Source of the DNA: CAVPXC01 sp963709505
GTDB taxonomy: Bacteria > Chloroflexota > Anaerolineae > JAAEKA01
Length of the DNA stretch: 64,000 nt
NCBI GenBank assembly: GCA_963709505.1
Contig: CAVPXC010000029.1
Span: 1 to 64,000 of the forward strand
Reading direction: 5' to 3'
Below the pieces are notes generated by a model. That model was not told where the DNA came from and did not search any database. It saw only the letters and a program-made list of their open reading frames with translations. Every line of letters begins with the position of its first letter. Position 1 is the stretch's first letter. The translations under genes were made by a program, and so were the position numbers. Shown piece after piece: positions 1-8,567 of this stretch.

Positions 1-68
1 ATAGTCCGGGTGGGGCTGCGTGGTGCAGCCTCACTCGGACACGGCGCTCAACACAAGGAGAAGATACC

Positions 69-1067
69 TTGAACAGTACAAAACCGGTGGCTGCAAGCGG
101 AGCCAAGCCGCAAGGACAGTCGAGGGTCCGTGGGTTCTTTGCGCGGGTGCCGACGGAGGCGATGTTGGTGGTCTTCCTGCTCGTCGTCGTCGCCTTCTTC
201 GCCCTCAACTCCGAGTACTTTTTGGGTCTGGATAATCTGCGCAATATCCTGTTGGCCGTCTCTGTGCTGTCGGTGTTGGCCTTCCCGTCCACCATGCTGA
301 TCATCTCGGGTAACTTCGACCTGTCGGTGGCGTCGAACGCGGCGTTTTCCGGCATGCTCTTTGCGGTCGTTACCAGCGGTGGAAAGGAGAACATCGCGCT
401 CGGCATCCTGGCCGCGTTGGCGGGCGGTACCTTGATCGGCGTGCTAAACGGCAGCCTGGTGACCGGCGTGCGGGTCAACTCGCTGATCACGACCCTGGGC
501 ACACTGGCGATTTTCCGCGGCCTGGCCAAGATTCTCTCCAACGGCCAAACCTTGCGGGTGACAGGCTTTAACTGGATGGGTAAAGCCGAATGGTTCGGTA
601 TCCCCGTCGCCATCTACATCATGCTGTTCGTCGCAGTGGTTCTGGCCCTTGTGTTGCGCAATACGGTTTACGGGCGAAACATCTACGCCATCGGCGCCAA
701 CGCCGTGGCCGCACGGCTGGTCGGCATCCGCAACAACGCCACGATCTTCGCCACATTTCTTTTGACCGGTTTCCTGGGCGGTGTCGCCGGCTTGATGCTC
801 ACCTCGCAATTGACGGCTGCTTCGCCCATTGCCGGGCTGGGCCTCGAGCTTTCGGTGGTGTCGGCGGTGGTGCTAGGAGGAGCCAGCCTACAGGGTGGAC
901 GCGGGACAATCCTCGGCACGATTTTGGGCGTGCTCATCCTGGGCACGGTCAATAACGGCATGACGCTGATCGGGCTCTCGAGTTTCTGGCAAGAGGTGGC
1001 ACGCGGCATCATCCTCATCCTCGCAGTTGCGTTCGACCAGGTGCGCATCACGCTAGGTGGCAAATGA
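69..1067 (+). CDS. Sugar ABC transporter permease (RbsC/AraH family)
   Basis: This is an inner-membrane permease of the ribose/arabinose/rhamnose-type carbohydrate ABC importers. The 332-residue product is close to the usual length of RbsC and is dominated by hydrophobic segments. It has the family's central stretch (VTGVRVNSLITTLGT) and the glycine-rich segment GASLQGGRGTILGT near residues 270-285. The start is TTG at 69, chosen because AAGGAG lies at 55-60. The 3' end overlaps the ATPase gene by an ATGA. No periplasmic binding protein is seen here; it probably lies to the left of the window. Linkage to GH78 and rhamnose isomerase suggests a rhamnose or rhamnoside substrate, which is inference. 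Confidence 0.9.
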   Translation: MNSTKPVAASGAKPQGQSRVRGFFARVPTEAMLVVFLLVVVAFFALNSEYFLGLDNLRNILLAVSVLSVLAFPSTMLIISGNFDLSVASNAAFSGMLFAVVTSGGKENIALGILAALAGGTLIGVLNGSLVTGVRVNSLITTLGTLAIFRGLAKILSNGQTLRVTGFNWMGKAEWFGIPVAIYIMLFVAVVLALVLRNTVYGRNIYAIGANAVAARLVGIRNNATIFATFLLTGFLGGVAGLMLTSQLTAASPIAGLGLELSVVSAVVLGGASLQGGRGTILGTILGVLILGTVNNGMTLIGLSSFWQEVARGIILILAVAFDQVRITLGGK

Positions 1068-2666
1068 CAGCGATCAGAGGACAGCAGAGGCAGAGGGCAG
1101 AGGTCAGGCAGGCAACGGTGGCGTTGCGAAAACGGCGGAGTGTCAGCTCCGTCAAGCGCGATGCGTTTGCGCTGCGCGCGATTGGGCTGCGCAAGAGCTT
1201 TGGCGGCGTCGAGGTGTTGCACGGCGTTGACCTGGACGTGACAGGCGGCACGGTGTTGGCCGTGTTAGGCGAGAACGGCGCGGGTAAATCGACGGCAATC
1301 AAGATCATCTCCGGCGCGTACGTGCCTGACGAAGGTCGTATCGAGATCGACGGCCAGCGAAGTGCGCATCCTCACCCCACGCGACGGCCAGGCCAACGGT
1401 ATTCGTGTCATCTATCAAGAGATGATGAACGCGCCCACGCTATCGGTCTACGAGAACATCTTCTTGGGCAACCTGCCCAACCGCAATGGGCTGGTCCGCT
1501 GGGCCGACGCGCGCAAACGCACCGAGCGGATTCTGTCCGATTTGGGCGTCAGCATCAACCCGAAGAGCCTGATGCTGGAGCTGAGCGTAGCCGAGCACCA
1601 GGTAATGGAGATTGCCCGAGCGCTGGTAGCCGACGCGCGCGTGTTGATCTTCGACGAGCCGACTTCGGCGCTTTCGCCCGAGGAGGTGGATCACCTCTTT
1701 GCCCTGATCCGCCGATCTGCGCAACGAGGGTGTGGCCATCGTCTACATCACGCACCGCTTGAACGAAGTACCTGAGATCGCCGACGAGGTGGTGGTGTTT
1801 CGGGACGGCAACCTGGTAGCCAGCGGTCCTATCGCCGATTTCCCCCACGATCGAATTGTCGAGGCCATGACCGGAGAGGTCTATCAAGCGTTCGAGCACC
1901 ACGACATCGCCAAGATCGAGGCCAGCGGCCTCCGGCCGGCGCTCAAGGTGACGGCGGCTTCCATGCCACCTCTGTTCGAAGACGTCACCCTGGAGGTTTA
2001 CAAGGGCGAAATCATCGGTCTGTTTGGCCGTCTTGGCTGCGGCGCACTGGAGGTCGGCGAGGCCTTGTTTGGCTTGCGCCCCCTGACCGGCGGCACGATC
2101 ACGATTATGGACCGGGACGGCCAGCCCAAAGGGCCTGCACAGGCCAAAAAACGCGGGCTGGGGTTCGTGCCCGTGGACCGCAAGAAGCAGGGACTGTTGT
2201 CGACGCTGTCTGTATCGGAAAACCTGACGGTTGCCTCGTGGAGCAGCCTGGCCTCCGCGGTCGGTTTTCTACGCCGCAGCGTGGTGGCTAAGCGTTACAC
2301 TTCTGGAAGGACAAGCTGTCCATCCGTGCGACCGGCGGCAGCAACCAGAATATCGACACGCTTTCCGGCGGCAATCAGCAGAAGGTGGTGTTGGGCCGTT
2401 GGCTCGAGAACAACAGCTCCGTGCTGGTGCTGGCCGAGCCGACTCGCGGTGTGGACGTCGGTGCGCGCGCCGAGATCTACGAGGTGCTGGACAAGCTGGC
2501 CGACGAAGGCATCGCCATTTTGATTATCTCTACCGACGCCGAGGAGGTGCTGCGCATTTCCGACCGCATCGTCGTCATGTCGGACGGCCGGGTGACTGAC
2601 GTCATTCCGCGGGAAGAGGCGTCGATGGCGCGGCTGACGGCATCGTCGGCTGCTGTTGCCGTTTAG
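1064..2666 (+). CDS. Sugar ABC transporter ATP-binding protein, RbsA type (three frameshifts)
   Basis: This is the duplicated-ATPase partner of the permease. All motifs are present but in changing frames: Walker A GENGAGKST in the first piece, Walker B LIFDEPTSALSPEE in the second, the degenerate second nucleotide site (GLFGRLGCGALEVGE) in the third, and the signature LSGGNQQKVVLGRWL with LAEPTRGVDVG in the last. The reading frame breaks near 1359 (+1, extra C), 1713 (+1, extra C) and 2303 (-1, lost T); repairing these gives one continuous RbsA-like protein. The start overlaps the permease stop (ATGA). The first 40 or so residues are odd and come from an AG-rich repeat-like stretch, so the true start may be further in. 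As given, the gene would not make a functional ATPase. Confidence 0.85.
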
Positions 2667-2786
2667 AGCTGTTCAGGGATTGGAAATCCTCACTGACGGA
2701 AGTGGCCTCACCACTCGGAAGCGCCTTCCCTTCCGGACTGGTCGACTTTCCGCTCAGCGTGACTGCGAATTCTGGAGGTGATTGCC

Positions 2787-3842
2787 GTGAGCAATTCGAT
2801 TATCGACGTCAGCCATGGGTTCTTCGACGAGCACGTCAAGCCGATTCTGGCCGCCGGCTTTCCCGAGGAGTTTGCTGCCATGGCCTTTGGAGTCTGGGGA
2901 CTGGGCTCCGAAGCGCTGAAGATGGACGACGAGTTTTCTCGCGACCATCACTGGGGGCTGCGGATCGACGCCATCATGCCGCTGGAACTGCTGCAAGCGC
3001 GTTGGCCGGCGATCCAGGAAGCCCTGGAGGCCAGGTTGCCGCATTCCTATCAGGGACATGCGCTCGGCGAGCGGGCGGTGGTCGGCGCCGGCATCACACC
3101 CGACTCGTTGCGCGGCCTGCTTTCCCGCACGATCGGCATCGACCATCCGCCGCAGACCTTCGAGGAATGGCTGGCGATTCCCGAAGAGGATATCACCCAC
3201 GTGATCAACGGCGAGGTGTGGCACGATCCATCGGGACGCTTCAGCGCGGTGCGTGACACGCTCAAGGGGTACTACCCGGAGCCGGTGCGGCTGCGCCGGC
3301 TTGCCCATTGGTGCCGCTACTACTCCGGCATGGGCACGTACGCGCTCAAACGCGCCAACCTGCGGCACAACCAATACTTCGCATCAGTTGCGTTCGGCCG
3401 GGCTATCCGCTTGGGAATGCAGATGGCTTTCATGCTGGACAAGCAGTACTACCCGTACGACAAGTGGACGATGGCCTATTTTCGGCATCTTCCAAGAATG
3501 TACGGCCGGCTTGGCTCGATCGTCGACGAAGCCGTCGACATCGCCACAGGCTGGGAACGCAAGCTGGACCTGCTCGACGCGCTTTCCGACGTTCTCGACC
3601 AGACAATGGTAGAGGACGGCATTATCCCGCCCCATCCCACGTTTGTCGGATCGCCCACATCCGGTTATCGCCTGATGGAGTTCGCCTATTGGGAGATCAT
3701 CCGCAAGCTGCCGGCGGATCTTCTGGCGATTATCCCGCAGTGGGAACAGGTCTATTTGGAGAAGTCTGTGGTGGCCTATGTGGCCACGCTGGATGGTCCG
3801 AGTTGGACTGCGGCGCTCAATTTGACGCCGGTGGATGAGTAG
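2787..3842 (+). CDS. DUF4037-like protein, copy 1
   Basis: I recognise this as a DUF4037-type protein of unknown function. Near residues 35-60 it has the family's signature, a Gly-Ser followed by DDE, then S.DHHWG, which resembles the active-site layout of nucleotidyltransferase-fold enzymes; that resemblance is inference. The rest is mostly helical, with the conserved stretches EEDITHVINGE and WCRYYSGMG. The GTG at 2787 is chosen because GGAGG lies 8 bases upstream and because it aligns exactly with the ATG of the paralogue at 6448 (both proteins run into SIIDVS). It is followed by a URO-D gene, and the same pair recurs at 6448-8490. It probably serves the methyltransferase pathway or its substrate, but the role is not known. 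Confidence 0.75.
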   Translation: MSNSIIDVSHGFFDEHVKPILAAGFPEEFAAMAFGVWGLGSEALKMDDEFSRDHHWGLRIDAIMPLELLQARWPAIQEALEARLPHSYQGHALGERAVVGAGITPDSLRGLLSRTIGIDHPPQTFEEWLAIPEEDITHVINGEVWHDPSGRFSAVRDTLKGYYPEPVRLRRLAHWCRYYSGMGTYALKRANLRHNQYFASVAFGRAIRLGMQMAFMLDKQYYPYDKWTMAYFRHLPRMYGRLGSIVDEAVDIATGWERKLDLLDALSDVLDQTMVEDGIIPPHPTFVGSPTSGYRLMEFAYWEIIRKLPADLLAIIPQWEQVYLEKSVVAYVATLDGPSWTAALNLTPVDE

Positions 3843-3844
3843 AT

Positions 3845-3881
3845 AGAATATCACAACGAATGCAGACAACGAATACCGGAA
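3845..3881 (+). repeat. Interspersed ATATCACAACGAAT repeat copy
   Basis: This intergenic copy carries the words ATATCACAACGAATGC and ACAACGAAT. They recur at 9258, 17023, 39774 and 41643 in this window. The rest of the 155-base gap to the next gene shows nothing else I can name. Confidence 0.6.
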
Positions 3882-3997
3882 GCGGACGTCGAAGCGGCTT
3901 TCTTGTGTGAGACCCTAGCGCTGCGAGTACCGGGCTTCGAAGGCAAGGTAGCAAATCCCGAAGCTAGAAACTTGGCGTGACTTGAAATGGAACCATC

Positions 3998-4978
3998 ATG
4001 AATTCTAAAGAACGTGTTTTGGCTTGTATCAATCGCCAGCCCATCGACCGGACGCCGCTCGACTGTTGGTTGTACCAGCGGCAATTCGTCGACAATCTCG
4101 AGGCCGAGTATGGACCGCGGGATAAGTTCCTTGACGAGTTCGGTATCGACATCTTCGTGGGCTGGACGCCGTACCCAAACCAGTTTGGGCGGAAATTCGA
4201 TATCAAGGAATTAGCCGGGTTGACCTTGGAGGATGCGCGCGATCCGAAATGGATCGGGTACAGCGATTGGAACCCGGATTTTGCAGGCGCCAACGTCGTC
4301 GACGCCGTGGCGCAGCAAGGCGATCGGCGAGCGATTATCGCGCACATGTGGGGCCTGGTCGAAGGAACCAGCTCTTTCCTCGGCATCGAAAAATGCTGGG
4401 CCAACCTGCGGCGCAACCCCGACTTGATGCATGCCTGGTTTGACCGCTACGCCGATTGGCTGTGCAGCCTGGCCGACAGCTGCATCGACGCGGGCGCCGA
4501 CATCGTGCAGATGTCCGACGACTGGGGCAGTAACCAGACCATGCTGTTCCGCCCCGAGATGTGGCGCGAGCTGATCCGGCCCTACGCCGAGCGTGTGATC
4601 AAGCATATCCGCAGCCGGGGCGTGCCGATGAACCAGCACAGCGACGGCTATATCATGCCGATCATGGACGACCTGGTGGAGATGGGAATCAGCATGTTGC
4701 ACCCGGTCCAGGAAAGCGCCGGCATGGATCCGCAGCAGGTCAAGGCGCTGTACGGTGACAAGCTCGTGATCTATGGATCGCTGGACACGGTGGACGCTCT
4801 GCTGTTGGAGGATGAAGCGGCGTTGGCCGAGTACATCCGTGGCCGCTTCGAGGTGTACGCGCCCGGCGGCGGCTACATCTTCAACACCGGCCACTTCGTA
4901 CAGCCTGACACGCCGCCGCAGCGGCTCATTCGTGCGTATAAGTTGGCTTACGACTTGGCGGGCACATATGCCACATGA
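3998..4978 (+). CDS. URO-D family methyltransferase, copy 1
   Basis: This 326-residue protein belongs to the uroporphyrinogen decarboxylase / corrinoid methyltransferase fold (PF01208; relatives MtaA, MtbA, CmuA). It starts with MNSKERVL, the usual opening of the catabolic methyltransferase branch rather than of HemE. Where MtaA/MtbA have a zinc-binding H-x-C, it has H214-S-D216-G, and near the C-terminus NTGH299 replaces the second cysteine motif. It may therefore bind metal differently or act on a non-thiol methyl acceptor. It is nearly a duplicate of the product of 7509-8490, roughly four residues in five by eye. Context with RACo, MetV and MetF supports methyl transfer through a corrinoid; the substrate is unknown. 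Confidence 0.85.
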   Translation: MNSKERVLACINRQPIDRTPLDCWLYQRQFVDNLEAEYGPRDKFLDEFGIDIFVGWTPYPNQFGRKFDIKELAGLTLEDARDPKWIGYSDWNPDFAGANVVDAVAQQGDRRAIIAHMWGLVEGTSSFLGIEKCWANLRRNPDLMHAWFDRYADWLCSLADSCIDAGADIVQMSDDWGSNQTMLFRPEMWRELIRPYAERVIKHIRSRGVPMNQHSDGYIMPIMDDLVEMGISMLHPVQESAGMDPQQVKALYGDKLVIYGSLDTVDALLLEDEAALAEYIRGRFEVYAPGGGYIFNTGHFVQPDTPPQRLIRAYKLAYDLAGTYAT

Positions 4979-5028
4979 TCAGATTAGGCATTCATGCGCT
5001 GGTCTGCACAACCGTCAATGAAAAGTAG

Positions 5029-5132
5029 CGCAAATCCACTTGCTCACGGATCTGCACGGATTCCGAACACTAGATTCCTGCGAAAGATGAAATCCGTGTT
5101 CATCCGTGCAAATCCGTGAGCAATGAAGTGCG
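5029..5132. repeat. Imperfect inverted repeat, MITE-like
   Basis: The left arm at about 5029-5070 contains CACTTGCTCACGGAT and TGCACGGAT. The right arm at about 5096-5132 reads back as ATCCGTGCA and ATCCGTGAGCA. The element fills most of the gap between two URO-D genes and ends 28 bases before the next start, so it could also form an RNA hairpin in the transcript. Confidence 0.65.
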
Positions 5133-5159
5133 ACTTACGTGATATCTTGGAGGCAACCG

Positions 5160-6446
5160 ATGAACTCGCGCGAACGATTTCTCGAGGTCATGAACTTCAA
5201 CACCAATGTCCGCTCGATGAAGTGGGAATTCGGCTTCTGGGGTGAAAATATCACCCAGTGGTATCAGGAAGGACTGCCCAAGAAGTACGGAACCAACATC
5301 CCCACCAATCTGACGACCGTCGCCGCGTCGCTGTATACCACCGCTTGGACCCACGAGTGGCGCAAACACCGCACCTATCTGGAGAAGTTCTACGGCGAGC
5401 CGGAGCAGGAGATCCCTCTGCCGCCCGGCATCGCAATCTGGGGCGGCGCGCTTTATTGGCCCAGCCAGGGTTTTCCACTCGCGTTGGACGTGATGGATTA
5501 TTTTGGTTTCGACAAGAGCACGGCGCTGGTCCGCGTTGAGCAGCTTTTCCAGCCCTATTTCGAGCCGCATATCCTGGACGAGGACGAGCGCTATTTGAAC
5601 TACGTCGACATCGACGGGGTCAAGCGCACGTTTCAGAAGGACGAAGGCGTCATCCCTAGCTCCCACGAATGGCCGATCAAGGATTGGGCCACCTGGCTGC
5701 AGATCAAAGAGGAGCGCCTGCGGCTCGACACCATCCGCGATCGCTTTCCCGCCAATTGGGACTGGTGGATCCAGGAGTACAAGAACCGGGACTACCCGCT
5801 GGCCGTCGGCGGCTATCCGTGCGGGTTCTTTGGGACGCTGGTGCACCTGATCGGCTACCAGAACGTCTTCTACAAATACTATGACGAGCCCGACCTGCTG
5901 AAGGACATCCTCGGGCACCTCACGACGCTGTGGATTTCGATCTGGGAGGAGATCCTTGCCGACGTCGAAATCGATTGCTGCCACATCTGGGAAGACATGT
6001 CCTCGACCATGGGCGTGATGATCTCGCCGGCGCACTTCGCCGAGTTTATGGCGCCGTGCTATCGCCGGATCAGCGATTTTCTCAAAGGCCATGGCGTCAA
6101 CATCCTGCTGGTCGACACCGACGGCAACATCGAGCAGTTGATCCCTCAATTCCTCGAAGCCGGCGTAACCGGGATGTATCCGATGGAGACGTCCGCCGGC
6201 ATGGACGTGATGAAGCTGCGCAAGCAGTATCCGCGCTTCCAGATGATGGGTGGCGTGCCAAAATACGATATGGCGCTGGGACCAGCACGCATCGAGGAGT
6301 TTTTGCAGCCGGTGAACGAGCTGCTCAAATACGGCGGCTACGTGCCCACCGGCGATCACTGCATCTCGCCCGGCGTATCGTGGGAGAACTTCAAGTACTA
6401 CCGCCGTCGCTTGAACGAGATCATCGACGCCAACGGAGCGATGTAA
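5160..6446 (+). CDS. URO-D family methyltransferase, longer subtype
   Basis: This 428-residue URO-D fold protein begins MNSRERFLEVMNF. The start at 5160 is preceded by TTGGAGGC with good spacing. It is about 100 residues longer than its neighbours. The metal-site region reads D319-T-D321-G instead of H-x-C. The C-terminal part has GYVPTGDH followed by C, I and SPG, a pattern I associate with a distinct URO-D branch of carbohydrate or C1 clusters. It is clean of frameshifts and sits one base before the second DUF4037 gene, so they are almost certainly cotranscribed. Its different size and motif suggest a role distinct from the two short copies, for example methyl donor versus methyl acceptor handling (inference). 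Confidence 0.83.
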   Translation: MNSRERFLEVMNFNTNVRSMKWEFGFWGENITQWYQEGLPKKYGTNIPTNLTTVAASLYTTAWTHEWRKHRTYLEKFYGEPEQEIPLPPGIAIWGGALYWPSQGFPLALDVMDYFGFDKSTALVRVEQLFQPYFEPHILDEDERYLNYVDIDGVKRTFQKDEGVIPSSHEWPIKDWATWLQIKEERLRLDTIRDRFPANWDWWIQEYKNRDYPLAVGGYPCGFFGTLVHLIGYQNVFYKYYDEPDLLKDILGHLTTLWISIWEEILADVEIDCCHIWEDMSSTMGVMISPAHFAEFMAPCYRRISDFLKGHGVNILLVDTDGNIEQLIPQFLEAGVTGMYPMETSAGMDVMKLRKQYPRFQMMGGVPKYDMALGPARIEEFLQPVNELLKYGGYVPTGDHCISPGVSWENFKYYRRRLNEIIDANGAM

Positions 6447-6447
6447 C

Positions 6448-7512
6448 ATGCGCGAGTCCATCATCGACGTCAGCCGGAGCTTCTTCTTCGAGGTCGTGAA
6501 GCCGATTCTGGAGCGCAGCTTCCCCGAGGAAACCGCTCAAACGACTTTCGGCGTGTTCGGCTATGGCTCCGAGGTGCTGCGGCTGGACGACGAGTACTCG
6601 GCCGACCACCACTGGGGGCTGCGCATCAACGCGCTTATGCCGGAAGCGTTGTTTGAAGAGCGGTCCCCAGCTATCCTGCGCGTCGTCGAAGCGGAGATGC
6701 CCGATACGTATCGGGGCCACAACCTCCGCGAGGGGTTGTCAGGTGGCAAGGGTTTGTCGCTCACCAGCATGGAAGGCTATCTGCGCCGCACGATCGGGTT
6801 GACCAAGGTACCAAAGACCTACCGCGAGTGGCTCAGCGTTCCCGAGGAGGATATCACCCACGTCATCAACGGCGAGATCTGGCTGGACGAGACCGGCCAG
6901 TTCTCGGCGATTCGCGAGGCGTTTCTTGGGTACTACCCGGAGCCTGTGCGGCTGCGGCGCATGGCCCACTGGTGTCGCTACTATTCCGGCATGGGCAGCT
7001 ATGCCCTCAAGCGTGCGCTGCTGCGCTACAACGAGTGGTACGCCGCCGTCGCGTTTGCGCGGGCCATCCGTCTGGGCGTGCAACTGGCGTTTCTGTTGGA
7101 CAAACAGTATTGCCCGTACGACAAGTGGACCATGGCCTTTTTCGCCAAGCTGCCGCGCATGTATTTCCCGCTGGCGCCGATTGTCAATGAGGCGGTGAGC
7201 CTGGCAACGCCATGGTCGCGCAAACTGGAGCTGTTGAATGAAATGGCCGACGTGCTCGACCAGACCATGGTGGAAGACGGCCTGGTCCCGCCGCATCCGC
7301 CGTACACCCATTCGCCGACCTCCGGCTACCGTCTGTTGGAGCACGACTACGCCGCAATTCTCAGAAGCCTGCCTCCGGAGATTCGGCCGATCGTTCCGGT
7401 CTGGGACCAACTCTACATGGAGGAGTTTCATAGCGGCTACGTCGCATCGTTGGATTTGGACACCTGGGATAGCTTACTCAACCTGACACCCGAAAAAGAG
7501 GAAGGTTCATGA
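6448..7512 (+). CDS. DUF4037-like protein, copy 2
   Basis: This 354-residue paralogue of the protein at 2787-3842 shares the opening SIIDVS, the GSEVLRLDDEYSADHHWG signature near residues 38-55, EEDITHVINGE, PEPVRLRRMAHWCRYYSGMG and the late stretch MVEDGL.PPHP. The start lies one base after the preceding stop and the end overlaps the next URO-D gene by ATGA, so it is translationally coupled on both sides. Conservation is concentrated around the NTase-like DDE...DH motif, which suggests an active site rather than a structural role. Biochemical function is unknown. Confidence 0.77.
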   Translation: MRESIIDVSRSFFFEVVKPILERSFPEETAQTTFGVFGYGSEVLRLDDEYSADHHWGLRINALMPEALFEERSPAILRVVEAEMPDTYRGHNLREGLSGGKGLSLTSMEGYLRRTIGLTKVPKTYREWLSVPEEDITHVINGEIWLDETGQFSAIREAFLGYYPEPVRLRRMAHWCRYYSGMGSYALKRALLRYNEWYAAVAFARAIRLGVQLAFLLDKQYCPYDKWTMAFFAKLPRMYFPLAPIVNEAVSLATPWSRKLELLNEMADVLDQTMVEDGLVPPHPPYTHSPTSGYRLLEHDYAAILRSLPPEIRPIVPVWDQLYMEEFHSGYVASLDLDTWDSLLNLTPEKEEGS

Positions 7513-8490
7513 ATTCAAAAGAGCGTGTATTGGCGACCTGCCACCGAACGCCGGTGGATCGCACTCCCCTGGATTGTTGGCTATATCAACGGCAGTTCGT
7601 CGAAAAGCTGGAGGCGGAATACGGCAGCCGGGATCAGTTCCTGGACGAGTTTGGCATCGACATCTTTCTCGGCTGGACGCCCTATTCCAACCAGTTTGGG
7701 CAGAAATTCGACATCAAGGAGCTGGCTGGTTTAGCTCTGGAAGACCCGCGAAGTCGCAAGTGGATCGCCTATGATGCCTGGAACCCTGACTTTGCCGGCT
7801 TGGGCGTTGCCCAGGCCGTGGAGCAGCAAGGCGACCGCCGGGCGATCATTGCCCACTTCTGGGGGATCGTCGAAGGCACCAGCACCTTTCTGGGCATCGA
7901 GAAGTGCTGGGCCAACCTGCGCCGCAACCCTGACCTGATGCGAGCCTGGTTCGATCGCTTCGCCGACTGGCTGTGCGGTCTGTCTGATAGCTGCATCGAC
8001 GCCGGCGCCGACATCATGCAGATGTCCGACGACTGGGGCAGCAACCAGACCATGCTCTTCCGGCCGGAGATGTGGCGCGACCTGATCAAGCCCTACGCCG
8101 GCCGGGTGATCAGCCATATCCGCAGCCGGGGTGTGCCGGTCAGCCTGCACAGCGACGGCTATATCATGCCGATCCTCGACGACCTGGTGGAGATGGGCGT
8201 CAGCATGCTGCATCCGGTTCAGGAGAGTGCGGGCATGGATCCTCAGGCAATCAAAGCGGGCTATGGCGACAAACTCGTCGTCTACGGCTCGCTGGACACG
8301 GTGGATGCCTTGCTGCTGCAGGAGGACGCAGCCCTGGCCGACTACATCGCCGGCCGTTTCGCCACCTACGCGCCAGGCGGCGGAATTCATCTTTAATACC
8401 GGCCACATGGTGCAGCCCGATACGCCGCCGCAACGGCTGGTCGGCGCTTATCGGCTGGCTAGCGAACTGGCGAGAACGTACGGAACATGA
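7509..8490 (+). CDS. URO-D family methyltransferase, copy 2 (one frameshift)
   Basis: This is a close duplicate of the protein at 3998-4978. The start overlaps the DUF4037 stop (ATGA) and has GAGGAAGG upstream. The frame breaks near 8387. A single extra base in GGCGGAATTC turns the expected GGG-F-IFNTGH into a premature stop at 8396. The missing tail, with IFNTGHMVQPDTPPQRL, is intact in the next frame and ends at 8490. The HSDG motif is retained. The match to copy 1 on both sides of the break argues for a sequencing error or a very recent mutation. Confidence 0.83.
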
Positions 8491-8509
8491 GTCAATCCGC
8501 CCTCCGGAA

Positions 8510-8567
8510 ATTGTCAATTGACAATCCCTCCGGGACGGTCCCATTGTCAATTGACAATTGTCAATTC
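8510..8567. repeat. TTGACAA-type palindromic repeats
   Basis: A perfect 16-base palindrome, ATTGTCAATTGACAAT, lies at 8510-8525. A second, longer run of the same words lies at 8543-8566. The same heptamer recurs as six tandem copies at 27464-27505. The element overlaps the proposed start of the rhamnosidase gene, so that start is doubtful. Confidence 0.7.

Noticed and set aside
5100..6464. 454-codon open frame on the minus strand opposite the long URO-D gene
   Set aside because: It mirrors a strong URO-D gene on the other strand, has no ribosome site and shows no family motif. Long antisense frames are expected in GC-rich genes.
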